The notes: a model not told the origin generated them from the sequence alone. Counted from the stretch's first letter, positions 10,648 through 21,190 are shown. The stretch: 56,365 nucleotides of DNA from Bacteroidota bacterium (GCA_023251435.1 JAHEYU010000035.1:1-56365), one strand, 5' to 3'. Translations and numbers: made by a program.

Positions 10648-12225
10648 ATGAACAACTTGAAAAGACAAACCAATGTTTGGGCCACTTTGGCTTTTACAGT
10701 ATTATTTTCGCAAATGGCCTGTACTCCAACCAATTTGTCAAAAGAAAATGTGATCCCCAAACCGGTATCGGTTGTTACTACCGGCGATTCATTCGATTTG
10801 ACCGATCAAACCGATATTTACGTTCAGAGCGAATCTGCCGGATTATTGCAAATCGGGCAATATCTGGCCGATAAGCTGAATCCTTCAACCGGTCTGGCTA
10901 TTGGTGTAAAATCCACCAGTGAAATCCCCGCTTCCGGAAATATATATTTAGCGCTTTCGGAGAATGATGCTGAACTGGGCGACGAAGGTTACGAATTGAC
11001 TATTACCGATAAATTGGTTAAAGTGACAGCCAACAAACCCGCCGGATTATTTTACGGAATTCAGACCATCCGCCAGCTTTTACCTTCGAAGGTGGAATTG
11101 GCTACTGAGCAGAAAGGCCCGTGGAAAATAGCGACCGGAACCATCCGCGATTATCCTGAGTATGGTTATCGTGGATCTATGCTCGATGTTGCCCGTCATT
11201 TCTTTGGTGTGGCAGATGTGAAAAACTACATCGACCAACTGGCAACCTACAAAATGAACGTATTGCATTTGCATTTGTCTGACGATCAGGGCTGGCGCAT
11301 TGAAATTAAGTCGTGGCCAAACCTCACAGCTTACGGTGCAAAAACCGAAGTGGGCGGTGGCGAAGGTGGTTTTTACACACAGGAGCAATATACCGATATC
11401 GTGAAATATGCGCAGGAACGCTTCATTACCATAATTCCTGAAATTGATATGCCGGGACATACCAATGCAGCAGTTGCTTCTTATCCGGAACTGAATGGAA
11501 ATGGCAAAACACCGGATTTATATACCGGAATTGAGGTCGGGTTTAGTACGCTTGACACAAAAAAAGAAATTACCTACAAATTTATTGACGATGTGATTAG
11601 AGAATTGGCAGCGCTCACCCCAGGCGAATACATTCATATTGGCGGCGACGAATCGCATGTAACCAAAATCGAAGATTACATCCCGTTCATCAACCGTGTT
11701 CAGGACATTGTTGAAGCGCATGGTAAAAAAGTACTCGGATGGGACGAAATCGCGCTTGCCACACTCAAACCAAATACGGTGGTGCAATATTGGGCAAAGG
11801 CAGAAAATGCAATAAAAGGTGTGCAGCAAGGTGCAAAAGTACTAATGTCGCCAGCAGTAAATGCCTACCTCGATATGCAGTACGATTCTACCAGCACTTA
11901 TGGCTTGCATTGGGCTGCTTACATCGAAGTTGACAAAGGCTATAACTGGGATCCGGCCAGTTTGGTTCCTGAAATCAAAAAGGAAAATATCATTGGAATT
12001 GAAGCGCCACTTTGGTCCGAAACTGTTTCGAACCGGTTGGAAGCCGAATACCTGATTTTTCCGCGCTTGCTGGGTTATGCCGAAATTGGATGGACTCCTG
12101 CTGAATTGCGTAACTGGGATGAATATAAAGTTCGCCTCGCCAGTCACGGCGAACGGATGAAAGCCATGAACATCAGTTTTTTTCCTTCGAAAGTGGTGCC
12201 GTGGGATGCAAAGGATAAGAAATAA
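10648..12225 (+). CDS. Beta-N-acetylhexosaminidase, GH20, probable lipoprotein
   Basis: This 525-residue glycosidase removes terminal beta-GlcNAc/GalNAc. The N-terminus has a hydrophobic signal ending FSQMAC, an imperfect lipobox suggesting lipid anchoring at Cys25. The GH20b N-terminal domain spans about 30-165. The catalytic TIM barrel begins at YRGSMLDVARHF, then HLHLSDDQGWRIEI and IDMPGH. HIGGDES contains the substrate-assisted pair Asp334-Glu335. WSETVS and YLIFPRLLGYAEIGW are the late substrate-binding strands. It ends with the usual RL..HGERM helix. It probably takes part in chitooligosaccharide, glycan or peptidoglycan scavenging. Confidence 0.92.
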   Translation: MNNLKRQTNVWATLAFTVLFSQMACTPTNLSKENVIPKPVSVVTTGDSFDLTDQTDIYVQSESAGLLQIGQYLADKLNPSTGLAIGVKSTSEIPASGNIYLALSENDAELGDEGYELTITDKLVKVTANKPAGLFYGIQTIRQLLPSKVELATEQKGPWKIATGTIRDYPEYGYRGSMLDVARHFFGVADVKNYIDQLATYKMNVLHLHLSDDQGWRIEIKSWPNLTAYGAKTEVGGGEGGFYTQEQYTDIVKYAQERFITIIPEIDMPGHTNAAVASYPELNGNGKTPDLYTGIEVGFSTLDTKKEITYKFIDDVIRELAALTPGEYIHIGGDESHVTKIEDYIPFINRVQDIVEAHGKKVLGWDEIALATLKPNTVVQYWAKAENAIKGVQQGAKVLMSPAVNAYLDMQYDSTSTYGLHWAAYIEVDKGYNWDPASLVPEIKKENIIGIEAPLWSETVSNRLEAEYLIFPRLLGYAEIGWTPAELRNWDEYKVRLASHGERMKAMNISFFPSKVVPWDAKDKK

Positions 12226-12247
12226 CAATCAATCATATAAAATTTCA

Positions 12248-12280
12248 AACAAGCGCTCCTTTATTGGGGCGTTTGTTGTT
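12248..12280 (+). terminator. Terminator after the GH20 gene
   Basis: AACAAGCGCTCC pairs with GGGGCGTTTGTT across a short loop and is followed by a T-rich stretch. Confidence 0.7.
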
Positions 12281-12321
12281 TTATATTGAATATATTTAGT
12301 GCAAACTAGCTTTGCTGCCAA

Positions 12322-14724
12322 ATGAAAAAACTTATTACCGCTGTTCTTTTTGTAACAACCTTATTTATCCAGCTTCAGGCTCAAAATATCGAAGAATGGA
12401 TTAACTCTAAAAAGCCGCTTCTTTTTGAGAAATTGTATCTGCATGTCGATCGAGAATTGTATGCACCGGGCGACATTATCTGGATGAAAGCCTATCAGGT
12501 AAACGGAATTACCCATCAACTCAATTCAAATTACAGAAACATATTTATTCAGCTGGTTGCCGAAGATGGACGCATCGTAAAAGATTTGATGCTGTTTTCT
12601 ATTCAGGGTCAGGCCAATGGCGAATTTAAAACCGATTCGCTGGCCGATGGAGCATATACCATCAGGGCATTTACCCGCTACCTGAAAAATTATGGAGAGG
12701 AAGCTTTCTTCCATAAAAAAATACGGATCACCAAATCTCTTGGTTCGCTTGATATGACAGGGAAAAGTGAATCGGACGATTCGAAGATTGATGTTGCTTT
12801 TTTGCCTGAAGGCGGAAGCATGGTACTCAATGCGGTAAATACTGTGGCATTCAAAGCCATTAACCAAAAAGGGAAAGGAATTTACGTGACCGGAAGAATT
12901 CTGGACGATCTGGGAGACACGATCGTTTCGTTCGGTTCCAGCTATCTCGGAATGGGAAAGTTACTCCTGATGCCGGTTGACGACAGAACTTATTATGCTA
13001 CGATCGATCGTTATCCTGAAATGAAAATACCGCTTCCTAAAGCCATTGAAAAGGGTATTTGCCTGAATTATAAAATGGATGAAAAATCGTTACTATTTGA
13101 AATATCGACAAACATGAATCAGGGGAATTATCCCGAATTTTATTTTGTTGCTACTCACAAGGGCGGTTTCCTTTTTTACAAATCAATAAAAATGAGTGAT
13201 TTTGTTCAGGCCATCAGCATTGATAAAAAGCTTTTCCCAGGTGGAATTTCAAAGATCACCTTGCTCGACACGGCATTGAATCCGATTGCAGAACGACTCA
13301 TTTTTATTGATAACGGTAAAGGTGATTTATTGAATATCGGATTAAATCAGAAGGAATTCAAGCCCCGCGAGAAAGTTGAAATGGTTGTTGATGCACAGTT
13401 GGAGCCGGGCGATTCCGTAGCTTCAACCATGTCGGTTTCTGTGGTAAACAAAAATTATTTCAGTACCGGCGAGAATAGCCAAAACATTAAGAGTTATTTG
13501 CTGCTCGACTCCGAATTGAAAGGCGCTATCGAGTCGCCGGCTTCTTATTTTGTTGACGATCAATTGCATACTTCGGCCGAAAAACTCGATTTACTGATGC
13601 TGGTTCACGGATGGAGAACCTATCTGTGGGACGATGCTGAGAAAAAACCAATCGCTTCACTCGAAGATTGGAATGATGCCGGAATTGATATTTCAGGTTC
13701 AGTAAAAAAGCTTTTGTGGAATGCTCCGCTTGCTGATGCTTCTGTATTTTTGGATTATGCATTCAGGAATTTTCGGATCGGCGAAACCACTTCCAGTCAG
13801 GCTGGAAGGTTTCATTTCAGCCATATTTACTTTGTTGATAATTTAAGAGTAATGATCAATGCAAGGACGAAGAACGGAACCAGTAATACTGAAATTATAC
13901 TCGATCCATTGCCAAAAAAAGATTCATTAGTTTCAGTTGGTAGTTTAAACAAGGCATGCTTTGATATCGATCTGAATCTGGATTTTATGCGTGACAGCTA
14001 TAATAAACTTTCGAAAGAACTGGAATATGATCCGGAAACAGGAGGTATTCTGTTGCAAAGTATTGATATAATACAAGATCAAAAAAGCGCGATTATTCGC
14101 AGTTCCGGAGCCTATCCCTGGGCAGATAAAACACTGATAATTACCAGAAACGACTACAATTTCCTGACTGTACTCGATTATTTGAGGAATAAAGTGTCAA
14201 CGCTGACTGATTACGGAGATGTGGTCATGATAAAAAATAAGCCTGTAACTTTTATGGTTGACGGTCTGGATAGTCAATATAGTTTTAATGAGCTTAGAAC
14301 CATGCGAATGCATGAAATTGAAACAATTGACATATTGAATCCCGGTTTTCGCAAAGGTTTTGAATTGGGTTCGCTGGGAACGGTTGACGAAACCGGATTG
14401 ATTGCCATTTACAGAAAACCAAATCCTGATATAATGCAAAGCGATCAGTATGTGAAAGGCAGAGTAATGCCTGATATAAAAGGTTTTCCAGTGCCAAGAA
14501 AGTTTTATTCACCGGAATATACACTCGAAAATATTGAATCACCTAAGCCTGACTTCCGGCCTACTTTATTATGGGAACCCAATGTTGACTTTATAAACGG
14601 CAAGGCAAACATCGGATTTTTCACTTCGGATGTACCAAGCGAGTATGTTGTTACTTTGGAAGCGATAACCAAAAACGGAAAAATCTGTTTTGGAACCACC
14701 AGCTTTCAGGTTGGTAAAAAGTAG
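12322..14724 (+). CDS. Exported MG2-like / TonB plug-like surface protein
   Basis: The protein has 800 residues with a Sec signal (1-20). Residues about 28-130 contain [21 protein letters not shown] and [13 protein letters not shown], the macroglobulin MG2-like module of a Bacteroidota-specific family. A carboxypeptidase-regulatory-like segment follows at about 460-520. Near 650-690, [30 protein letters not shown] resembles the TonB-receptor plug. The C-terminal part, ending in beta-rich [21 protein letters not shown], has no barrel. Such proteins are usually predicted to be envelope-associated and are poorly understood. It is a single gene between two terminated units. Confidence 0.7.
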   Translation: MKKLITAVLFVTTLFIQLQAQNIEEWINSKKPLLFEKLYLHVDRELYAPGDIIWMKAYQVNGITHQLNSNYRNIFIQLVAEDGRIVKDLMLFSIQGQANGEFKTDSLADGAYTIRAFTRYLKNYGEEAFFHKKIRITKSLGSLDMTGKSESDDSKIDVAFLPEGGSMVLNAVNTVAFKAINQKGKGIYVTGRILDDLGDTIVSFGSSYLGMGKLLLMPVDDRTYYATIDRYPEMKIPLPKAIEKGICLNYKMDEKSLLFEISTNMNQGNYPEFYFVATHKGGFLFYKSIKMSDFVQAISIDKKLFPGGISKITLLDTALNPIAERLIFIDNGKGDLLNIGLNQKEFKPREKVEMVVDAQLEPGDSVASTMSVSVVNKNYFSTGENSQNIKSYLLLDSELKGAIESPASYFVDDQLHTSAEKLDLLMLVHGWRTYLWDDAEKKPIASLEDWNDAGIDISGSVKKLLWNAPLADASVFLDYAFRNFRIGETTSSQAGRFHFSHIYFVDNLRVMINARTKNGTSNTEIILDPLPKKDSLVSVGSLNKACFDIDLNLDFMRDSYNKLSKELEYDPETGGILLQSIDIIQDQKSAIIRSSGAYPWADKTLIITRNDYNFLTVLDYLRNKVSTLTDYGDVVMIKNKPVTFMVDGLDSQYSFNELRTMRMHEIETIDILNPGFRKGFELGSLGTVDETGLIAIYRKPNPDIMQSDQYVKGRVMPDIKGFPVPRKFYSPEYTLENIESPKPDFRPTLLWEPNVDFINGKANIGFFTSDVPSEYVVTLEAITKNGKICFGTTSFQVGKK

Positions 14725-14737
14725 TTAATTTTCTTTC

Positions 14738-14745
14738 TATCTTTG
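14738..14745 (+). promoter_or_regulatory. -7 promoter element of leuS
   Basis: TATCTTTG matches TAnnTTTG and lies 38 bp before the leuS ATG. The -33 match is weak. Confidence 0.5.
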
Positions 14746-14783
14746 CGGCTCATTTATCAGAACCCTTAAATCAATCGCATAAA

Positions 14784-17435
14784 ATGGAATATAAATTCTG
14801 GGAAATTGAGCCGAAATGGCAGCAATACTGGGAGGAAAACAAGACCTTCAAAACCGAAAACGACTTCTCGAAACCAAAATATTACGTGCTCGACATGTTT
14901 CCGTATCCTTCAGGAGCGGGCTTGCATGTTGGTCACCCCGAAGGTTACACGGCTACCGATATTATGTGCCGCTACAAACGCATGAAAGGTTTCAACGTGC
15001 TGCACCCGATGGGATGGGACGCTTTCGGATTGCCTGCCGAACAGTACGCTATTCAGACCGGAACGCACCCTGCCGTTACCACCAATAAAAATTGCGACAA
15101 TTTCCGCCGACAGATCAAATCACTGGGTTTGAGCTACGACTGGGACCGCGAAATCAATACCACCGACCCCAAATATTTCCGCTGGACACAGTGGATTTTC
15201 ACTAAACTATACAATTGCTGGTTCGATCCTGAAGCCGGAAAAGGTCGCCCAATCAGCGAACTGCCCATTCCTGCAGAAATTCAAACACAAGGTCAAGTTG
15301 CTGTAAACAAATATATTGGCGAAAAACGCCTGGCTTATTACGACAATGCACAGGTTTGGTGGTGCCAGTCGTGCAAAACGGTTTGTGCCAACGAAGAAGT
15401 GTTGACCGACGGTTCGCACGAAAAATGCGGCAATCAGGTGACACGCAAAAACCTGAAACAATGGTTGCTCCGGATTCCGCATTACGCCGAGCGTTTGTTG
15501 CAGGGTTTGGATGATTTGGATTGGCCGGAAGGCGTAAAAGACATGCAGAAAAACTGGATCGGCAAATCGACCGGTGCCGAAGTTGATTTTGCCATTGAAG
15601 GATCAACAGAAAAACTGCGTGTTTACACCACTCGTCCTGATACTTTGTTCGGGGCAACTTATATGGTTGTTTGTCCTGAACATCCAATGCTCGAAAGCTT
15701 GGTTACCCCTGAAAACGCTGAACAAGTAAATAAATATTTACAAGCTGCTTCGCTGAAATCGGATTTGGACCGCACAGAACTGGCCAAAGATAAAACCGGA
15801 GTTTTCACCGGAAGCAACGCCATCAACCCGATTACTGGTCTGCCAATCCCAATCTGGGTGGCCGATTATGTGCTGATGGGCTATGGAACCGGTGCCATTA
15901 TGGCTGTTCCGGCACACGATAACCGCGACTTCGAATTCGCTCAAAAATTCAATATTCCGGTGATTTGTATTCTTGATCCAAAGAGCGCCGATGAAGAAAC
16001 CCGTGCAAAAGTCTTGGCTGGCGAAGCCTGCTGGACAGAAGACGGAGCTTACATCAATTCTGCCAATCCGGCTATAGGTCTCGACCTGAATGGCCTGAAC
16101 AAAAAAGACGGAATTGCCAAAGTCGTTGAATGGCTGGGCGAAAACGAAATTGGAAAAGCCACCATTAATTTCAGGCTGCGCGACTGGTTATTTAGTCGTC
16201 AGCGTTACTGGGGTGAGCCATTTCCCGTGATTCACTGGGAAGATGGTGAAGTAACTTTGGTTGAAGAAAATCTTCCGGTTGAACTTCCGGCGATGGAAAA
16301 ATACGAGCCGGGCGAAGGTGGCGAATCTCCATTGGCCAACGCAACCGACTGGTTGTATGTGACCGACAAAAATGGTCGCAAAGGCCGCCGCGAAACCAAT
16401 ACCATGCCGCAGTGGGCTGGCTCTTGCTGGTACTATCTGCGCTACATTGATCCGAATAATGACGAATCAATCTTCGACAAAAAGCTCGAAAACTACTGGA
16501 TGCCTGTTGATTTGTACGTGGGTGGCGCTGAACATGCAGTTTTGCATTTGTTGTATTCGCGTTTCTGGCACAAAGTGCTGTTCGATTTGGGAATCGTTTC
16601 AACCAGCGAACCTTTCCAGAAGTTGTTTAATCAGGGAATGATTCTGGCTTTTGCTTACCAAACGTCAACAGGTGCAAAAGTTGCAAGCGATTTGGTTGAA
16701 GAAAAAGAAGGTAAATATTTCCATACTGAAACAGGAGAGGAATTAAGTCAGATTGTGGCTAAAATGTCGAAATCGCTGAAAAATGTAGTGAACCCCGATG
16801 ATGTGGTGGCCAAGTTTGGTGCCGACTCGCTTCGTTTGTACGAAATGTTTATGGGTCCGCTCGACGATACCAAACCCTGGGCTGAAAATGGTGTGAAGGG
16901 AGTTTTCGGCTTCCTGAACCGCGCTGCCCGTTTCTTCGGAACTCCTGAAAATATTGTGGACGAGGCCGACGACAAGGAAACGCTGAAACTTTTGCATCAA
17001 ACGATCAGCAAAGTGGCTTTCGACATCGAAAACATGAAATTCAATACAGGAATTTCGGCGCTGATGATTTTCAATAATCTGGCAATGAAGAAGGGAAAAG
17101 TAAGCAAACAAACGGCTGAAATTTTCGCAAAAATATTGTCGCCTTATGCGCCTCACCTTGCCGAAGAATTGTGGCAGATGTATGGAAATACCGAAACGCT
17201 GGCTTATGCGCCCTGGCCAGCAGTTGACCCGGCTCTGCTGACCGAAGACGTGTTTGAATACCCGGTTTCGTTCAACGGAAAAGTTCGCTTTAAACTGGAA
17301 TTTGCGGTTGGAACTCCCAATGCAGAAATCGAAGCGGCTGTTTTGGCTCACGAAACTTCCATCAAATGGCTCGAAGGCAAAGCGCCTAAAAAGGTAATTG
17401 TGGTTCCAAATAAAATCGTGAACGTGGTGATTTAA
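14784..17435 (+). CDS. leuS: Leucyl-tRNA synthetase
   Basis: This 883-residue class I aminoacyl-tRNA synthetase charges tRNA-Leu. The HIGH motif appears as HVGH (48-51) within [16 protein letters not shown]. The KMSKS loop is at 660-664. The CP1 editing domain contains [14 protein letters not shown] and [14 protein letters not shown], the hydrolytic site for mischarged Ile/Met. The CxxC pair CQSC in the ZN1 insertion is present. The C-terminal anticodon-binding domain ends [12 protein letters not shown] hairpin terminator follows seven bases after the stop and is duplicated about 470 bp downstream. Confidence 0.97.
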   Translation: MEYKFWEIEPKWQQYWEENKTFKTENDFSKPKYYVLDMFPYPSGAGLHVGHPEGYTATDIMCRYKRMKGFNVLHPMGWDAFGLPAEQYAIQTGTHPAVTTNKNCDNFRRQIKSLGLSYDWDREINTTDPKYFRWTQWIFTKLYNCWFDPEAGKGRPISELPIPAEIQTQGQVAVNKYIGEKRLAYYDNAQVWWCQSCKTVCANEEVLTDGSHEKCGNQVTRKNLKQWLLRIPHYAERLLQGLDDLDWPEGVKDMQKNWIGKSTGAEVDFAIEGSTEKLRVYTTRPDTLFGATYMVVCPEHPMLESLVTPENAEQVNKYLQAASLKSDLDRTELAKDKTGVFTGSNAINPITGLPIPIWVADYVLMGYGTGAIMAVPAHDNRDFEFAQKFNIPVICILDPKSADEETRAKVLAGEACWTEDGAYINSANPAIGLDLNGLNKKDGIAKVVEWLGENEIGKATINFRLRDWLFSRQRYWGEPFPVIHWEDGEVTLVEENLPVELPAMEKYEPGEGGESPLANATDWLYVTDKNGRKGRRETNTMPQWAGSCWYYLRYIDPNNDESIFDKKLENYWMPVDLYVGGAEHAVLHLLYSRFWHKVLFDLGIVSTSEPFQKLFNQGMILAFAYQTSTGAKVASDLVEEKEGKYFHTETGEELSQIVAKMSKSLKNVVNPDDVVAKFGADSLRLYEMFMGPLDDTKPWAENGVKGVFGFLNRAARFFGTPENIVDEADDKETLKLLHQTISKVAFDIENMKFNTGISALMIFNNLAMKKGKVSKQTAEIFAKILSPYAPHLAEELWQMYGNTETLAYAPWPAVDPALLTEDVFEYPVSFNGKVRFKLEFAVGTPNAEIEAAVLAHETSIKWLEGKAPKKVIVVPNKIVNVVI

Positions 17436-17441
17436 AATCAA

Positions 17442-17490
17442 TTTTACCGAAGATATGAAAAGCGCAGGGCGAGAGTTCTGCGCTTTTTTA
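17442..17490 (+). repeat. Direct repeat, copy 1 (leuS terminator segment)
   Basis: This is a segment of about 48 bp directly after leuS, running from TTTTACCGAAGATATG through the hairpin. It recurs at 17911-17958 with only about four or five differences. The two copies bracket the small antitoxin-like gene. Confidence 0.85.
17459..17489 (+). terminator. leuS terminator
   Basis: AAAGCGCAG pairs with CTGCGCTTT around a ten-base loop, followed by a T run. Confidence 0.88.
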
Positions 17491-17516
17491 GTTTAATAAA
17501 AATGTAGTTTTTTTGT

Positions 17517-17524
17517 TACATTTG
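17517..17524 (+). promoter_or_regulatory. -7 element of the orphan antitoxin-like gene
   Basis: TACATTTG matches TAnnTTTG and is 16 bp before the ATG, implying a very short leader. Confidence 0.45.
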
Positions 17525-17539
17525 TGGAAAGCAGCAAAT

Positions 17540-17842
17540 ATGAATACAATAGAAATTAGAGCCAATTTTCACCAGTTGATTGATCAGATCAATAATGAGC
17601 AATTGTTGATTAAACTCTATCATATTATGGAGCAAGCAATCGCAACAGCCGATGGTAAATTGTGGTCAAGATTAAGTGATGACGAGCAAATCGAATTGTT
17701 AAGGATTGAAGGTGAAGTTCAATCGGATCAGAATCTGATCGCGAACGGTCAAATGCTTGAAGAAAGGTATAAGCAGTCATTAAAAAATCCTCAGGAAGGG
17801 AAAAGTTGGGCAGAAGTAAAAAACGGCCTTCTTAACCGATAA
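17540..17842 (+). CDS. Antitoxin-like small protein without adjacent toxin
   Basis: This soluble, helical, acidic 100-residue protein begins MNTIEIRANFHQLIDQINNEQ. This N-terminus (MNTxEL/I..xxHxLIDxIxNxxLL) resembles small Bacteroidota addiction-module antitoxins that normally precede a RelE/ParE-type toxin. No toxin follows; after the stop there are only about 70 bp and then a second copy of the leuS terminator. The ATG at 17540 is preferred to an upstream in-frame start that would overlap the -7 box. Function as an antitoxin is inferred from resemblance only. Confidence 0.55.
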   Translation: MNTIEIRANFHQLIDQINNEQLLIKLYHIMEQAIATADGKLWSRLSDDEQIELLRIEGEVQSDQNLIANGQMLEERYKQSLKNPQEGKSWAEVKNGLLNR

Positions 17843-17910
17843 AAATCATTTTAGCAGAAATCCAAAAGTTTTAAGGAAGCGGATAAGTCCAGTAATCAAA
17901 AAGAGATAGA

Positions 17911-17958
17911 GTTTGCCGAAAATATGGAAAGCGCAGGGCGAGAGTTCTGCGTTTTTTT
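17911..17958 (+). repeat. Direct repeat, copy 2 (leuS terminator segment)
   Basis: This is the second copy of the post-leuS segment. It runs GTTTGCCGAAAATATG and then the same hairpin. It bounds the orphan antitoxin-like gene on the right. Confidence 0.85.
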
Positions 17959-17960
17959 TT
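17928..17960 (+). terminator. Terminator after the orphan antitoxin-like gene
   Basis: This is the same stem as the leuS terminator, with one base change giving a G-U pair, followed by ten T residues. Confidence 0.85.
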
Positions 17961-18114
17961 ATGAATATTTCTTCAATGTGACCTTTTTGTTAAGTATTTC
18001 ATTTGCTGATTTTTCACATAAAATGACGGTATTGAAGATCTTTCTTTTGCAGCCGTAAAATATATCCGTATTTTGTGTTCAAATCCGGATAGCAACAATC
18101 AAATTCATTTGAAA

Positions 18115-18984
18115 ATGACGCTTCAAAAAAAAGAAAAACTTCTGCAAATCATTCAGGATTATGTGATTATTACTTTTGGTTTGATTTTATACGCCCTCTC
18201 ATGGACCTTTTTTCTCGTTCCGGCGCAAATTACGGGTGGCGGGGTGAGCGGTCTGGCTGCTGTTATTTTTTATAGCTATAAAATTCCAATCGGGTTGACT
18301 TTTTTTTCTGTCAACCTTATTCTGGTGTCAATCGCCATCAAGGTACTGGGTGCAAGCTTTGGTGTAAAAACCATTTACAGCATGGTAGTAATATCGATTG
18401 CTTTTAGCGTATTGCCAACATTGCCTTCAGGAGCGATTATTCAGGATAATTTTCTGTCTTCCGTTTTAGGCGGAATGATGGGTGGCGCCGGCATCGGGAT
18501 CGTTTTTTCGAGAGGCGGCAGCACCGGCGGAACCGATATTATTGCTATGATTATTAACAAGTACCGGAATATCAGTCCGGGACGGATTATTTTGTATTGT
18601 GATGTGATTATTATCGGGTCGTCGTATTTTCTGGTTCATTCGCTCGAGAAAATGGTTTACGGATTTGTGTCCATGGCAGTGGTTTCTTATACCCTCGATG
18701 CTTTCCTAAGCGGATCGAATGCATCAGCCCAGATATTTATTTTCTCGCCCAAATACGAAGAAATTGCCGATTTTATTAACAGTGAATTCGGACGCGGGGT
18801 AACTGCTATGGACGGTAAGGGCTGGTACACACAGAATAATGTTACGGTTTTGATTACTGTTGTAAGGAAAAAGGAAACCAGCATCCTTTTCCGAAAAGTG
18901 AAGGAAATCGACCCAAATGCTTTTATTTCGATGGCCAGCGTAATGGGAGTTTACGGGCAGGGCTTCGATAAAATAAAGGGTTGA
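18115..18984 (+). CDS. YitT-family membrane protein
   Basis: The protein has 289 residues. About five or six transmembrane helices fill residues 15-205, with the YitT signatures FLVPAQITGGGVSGLA and SRGGSTGGTDIIAMII. The cytosolic DUF2179 domain follows (about 210-285: ASAQIFIFSPKYEEIADFI, then RGVTAMDGKGWYTQ). Members are widespread and have been linked to small-molecule transport, but the substrate is unknown. An earlier TTG in frame exists; the ATG encoding MTLQKKEKL is preferred because it opens a typical positively charged N-terminus. It is a single gene. Confidence 0.85.
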   Translation: MTLQKKEKLLQIIQDYVIITFGLILYALSWTFFLVPAQITGGGVSGLAAVIFYSYKIPIGLTFFSVNLILVSIAIKVLGASFGVKTIYSMVVISIAFSVLPTLPSGAIIQDNFLSSVLGGMMGGAGIGIVFSRGGSTGGTDIIAMIINKYRNISPGRIILYCDVIIIGSSYFLVHSLEKMVYGFVSMAVVSYTLDAFLSGSNASAQIFIFSPKYEEIADFINSEFGRGVTAMDGKGWYTQNNVTVLITVVRKKETSILFRKVKEIDPNAFISMASVMGVYGQGFDKIKG

Positions 18985-19151
18985 CGACTTGTTTCGCTGC
19001 CGTTAACATTTTTTAACCGATTTGTAAATCATACTGGCATAGATTGTTGTACAGGCGCAGAAGTGTTTAGAATCAGTTGCGGTGTCTTAAAATGGGTAGT
19101 TCAGCACAGAGACCGTTTGAAAATTACTATTTTTGGGAACACTGAATTTTT

Positions 19152-19198
19152 AAACCGGAAAAATGCTTTCCTCCTGAGTTGAAGTATTTTCCCGGTTT
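19152..19198 (+). promoter_or_regulatory. Leader hairpin upstream of the M23 peptidase gene
   Basis: AAACCGGAAAAAT and ATTTTCCCGGTTT are nearly perfect complements (12 of 13) around a loop of about 21 bases. It lies between a TATTTTTG -7 box (19128-19135) and the start codon, so it would be in the 5' leader. There is no T run, so it is not a simple terminator. Confidence 0.5.
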
Positions 19199-19223
19199 GC
19201 TATTATAAAGAAAGAAAACAAGC

Positions 19224-20504
19224 ATGAAGATTATTATTCCGCAAAAGTTTCAAAGATTAAAACGAATCCTGATTTGGGTCGTTTCGTTCATCGTATTACT
19301 GCAAGTTGCCTATTTTATTTTCGATCGTTACGAAACCAGACGGATAATGAAGGAATTGGCTATGGAGAAGGAAATTGTAAAACCTGCTCCGGTAATGCTC
19401 TTCAATTTTCCTGTTGATTCGTTTAAGATTACTTCAGGACAAGTAAGATCAGGACAGAATCTTTCGGCAATCTTAAGTAAACAAGGAATTTCGATGACTA
19501 AGATTGATGAGATTTCGAAGAAATCGGTTTTGACTTTTGATGTGCGTAAAATGAAGGTGAACAATCAATACTATTTCTTTAAAAATAAGAATGACTCATC
19601 GAAGATTGAATACTTTATTTACGAAATAGACAAGGTAAATTATGTGGTTTATCAATTAAGCGACAGCCTTCGGATTTCGAAAGAGCAAAAACCCATTACT
19701 ACACTTGTTAAAACTGCGAGTGGCGTTATTACTTCATCACTTTGGAATGCCATGGCAGCGCAGGCACTCGATTACAAATTAATTATGGACCTTTCGGAAA
19801 TCTACCAATGGAGCATCGATTTCTTTGGAATTCAGAAGGGTGATAAGTTCAGGATTATTTTTGAAGAAGATTTTGTTTACGGGAAATCGATCGGTACCGG
19901 ACGTATTTTTGCTGCACAGTTTTTTCATGCCAATGAAAATTTCTATGCTTTCAGGTTTAATCAAAACAACGAGGACATTTACTTTGATGATAAAGGCAAA
20001 AGCCTGAAAAAAGCTTTTCTAAAAGCTCCTCTGGTATTCAACCGGATCAGTTCTCAGTTTTCAAATGCACGGTTTCATCCGGTACTAAAGATTTACCGTC
20101 CGCATCACGGGGTTGATTATGCCGCGCCAACAGGTACACCGGTACAATCTATCAGCGATGGCACTGTGATAGCAAAAGCCTATCAGGCAAGCGGGGGAGG
20201 TAATTATGTGAAGATTAAGCACAATGCGGTTTATACGACCAGTTACATGCACTTAAGTAAGTTTGGATCTGGCATCGCAAATGGTGTTAGAGTAAAACAA
20301 GGTCAGATAATCGGCTATGTAGGCTCAACCGGTCTGTCTTCGGGCCCGCATCTCGATTATCGGGTTTTTATGAACGGAAAGCCTGTTAATCCGCTTACCA
20401 TTAAATCGCCGCCAACCGAACCTGTTTTTGAAAAAAACATGAAAGAATATACGGCAATGCGCGATTCGATGATGGTTAAGCTGAATGAAATCAAGAATTT
20501 TTAG
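19224..20504 (+). CDS. M23-family cell-wall endopeptidase, membrane-anchored
   Basis: The protein has 426 residues. One N-terminal transmembrane segment (about 13-30) anchors it, leaving a periplasmic chain. Residues about 65-120 form a LysM/OapA-like region (SGQNLSAILSKQGIS). The C-terminal LytM domain has His294 and Asp298 (HHGVD), catalytic His343 (YMHLSKF) and His376 (GPHLDYR), a complete zinc site. It should cleave peptidoglycan cross-links, as MepM does. The spacer lacks coiled coil, so it is not EnvC-like. A leader hairpin precedes it and a strong bidirectional terminator follows. Confidence 0.9.
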   Translation: MKIIIPQKFQRLKRILIWVVSFIVLLQVAYFIFDRYETRRIMKELAMEKEIVKPAPVMLFNFPVDSFKITSGQVRSGQNLSAILSKQGISMTKIDEISKKSVLTFDVRKMKVNNQYYFFKNKNDSSKIEYFIYEIDKVNYVVYQLSDSLRISKEQKPITTLVKTASGVITSSLWNAMAAQALDYKLIMDLSEIYQWSIDFFGIQKGDKFRIIFEEDFVYGKSIGTGRIFAAQFFHANENFYAFRFNQNNEDIYFDDKGKSLKKAFLKAPLVFNRISSQFSNARFHPVLKIYRPHHGVDYAAPTGTPVQSISDGTVIAKAYQASGGGNYVKIKHNAVYTTSYMHLSKFGSGIANGVRVKQGQIIGYVGSTGLSSGPHLDYRVFMNGKPVNPLTIKSPPTEPVFEKNMKEYTAMRDSMMVKLNEIKNF

Positions 20505-20525
20505 AATAAGTGCCAACTGAAATAG

Positions 20526-20565
20526 GAAAAGCCTGCTTTGAATCAACAGAGCAGGCTTTTCTTTT
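20526..20565. terminator. Bidirectional terminator between M23 and SpoU genes
   Basis: AAAAGCCTGCT and AGCAGGCTTTT form a stem flanked by A-rich and T-rich sides. It lies between two convergent genes. Confidence 0.85.
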
Positions 20566-20575
20566 GAGTAAATGT

Positions 20576-21106
20576 CTATGATCGGAGTTTGTAAACCAGA
20601 TCCCATAAAACAATACCGGCACTCACCGAAATGTTGAACGAATGTTTGGTTCCGTATTGAGGGATTTCTATTGCTCCGTCGCACATATTTACGACCGATT
20701 GTTGTACACCTTTCACTTCATTTCCGAAAACCAAAGCAAGTTTCTCTTCTTTTTCAGGTGTAAAATCCGGAAGTGAAATGCTGTTTTCAACCTGCTCTAC
20801 TGCAAAAACCCGGCACCCATTTTCCTGAAGTTTTAAAATTGCCGTTTCAGTTTCTTCATAATATTCCCATGGAACCGATTTTTCGGCATCGAGTGCGGTT
20901 TTGTGGATGTCTTTGTTGGGTGGTGTAGCAGTTATCCCGCACAAAATCACTTTTTCAATCAGTAAAGCATCCGAAGTCCGAAACACGGAGCCAATGTTGT
21001 TACAGCTCCTGATATTGTCAAGAACGACTGTAATCGGAGTCTTTTCAATCTCCTTGTATTCGTCAACCGAAAGGCGGTCGAGCTCTGAATTTTTTAGTTT
21101 ACGCAT
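20576..21106 (-). CDS. SpoU/TrmH-family RNA 2'-O-methyltransferase
   Basis: This 176-residue SPOUT methyltransferase lacks an N-terminal RNA-binding extension. The three motifs are intact: NIRSCNNIGSVFRT (motif 1), LALVFGNEVKGV (motif 2) and IEIPQYGTKHSFNISVSAGIVLWDL (motif 3, which forms the trefoil knot SAM site). It would methylate a ribose 2'-OH in tRNA or rRNA, and the target cannot be assigned. It is the second gene after arcA on the minus strand, but a TTTACGATT-type inverted repeat lies upstream, so co-transcription with arcA is uncertain. Confidence 0.88.
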   Translation of the reverse strand: MRKLKNSELDRLSVDEYKEIEKTPITVVLDNIRSCNNIGSVFRTSDALLIEKVILCGITATPPNKDIHKTALDAEKSVPWEYYEETETAILKLQENGCRVFAVEQVENSISLPDFTPEKEEKLALVFGNEVKGVQQSVVNMCDGAIEIPQYGTKHSFNISVSAGIVLWDLVYKLRS

Positions 21107-21112
21107 CTTATT

Positions 21113-21190
21113 GATTTACTATTATTCAATTTACGATTTACGATTTTTATTAAATAGTCAATCGTAAATAACTAAATCGTAAATAATTAG
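21113..21190. repeat. Inverted repeat A2 (TTTACGATT family)
   Basis: The left side stutters TTTACGATTTACGATT and the right side carries AATCGTAAAT and AAATCGTAAATAAT, giving alternative stems. It fills the gap between the SpoU gene and arcA. Confidence 0.65.

Noticed and set aside
16743-17441. Long open frame of 232 codons on the minus strand inside leuS
   Set aside because: It is fully antisense to the conserved leuS C-terminal half and has no recognisable domain; a shadow of codon bias.
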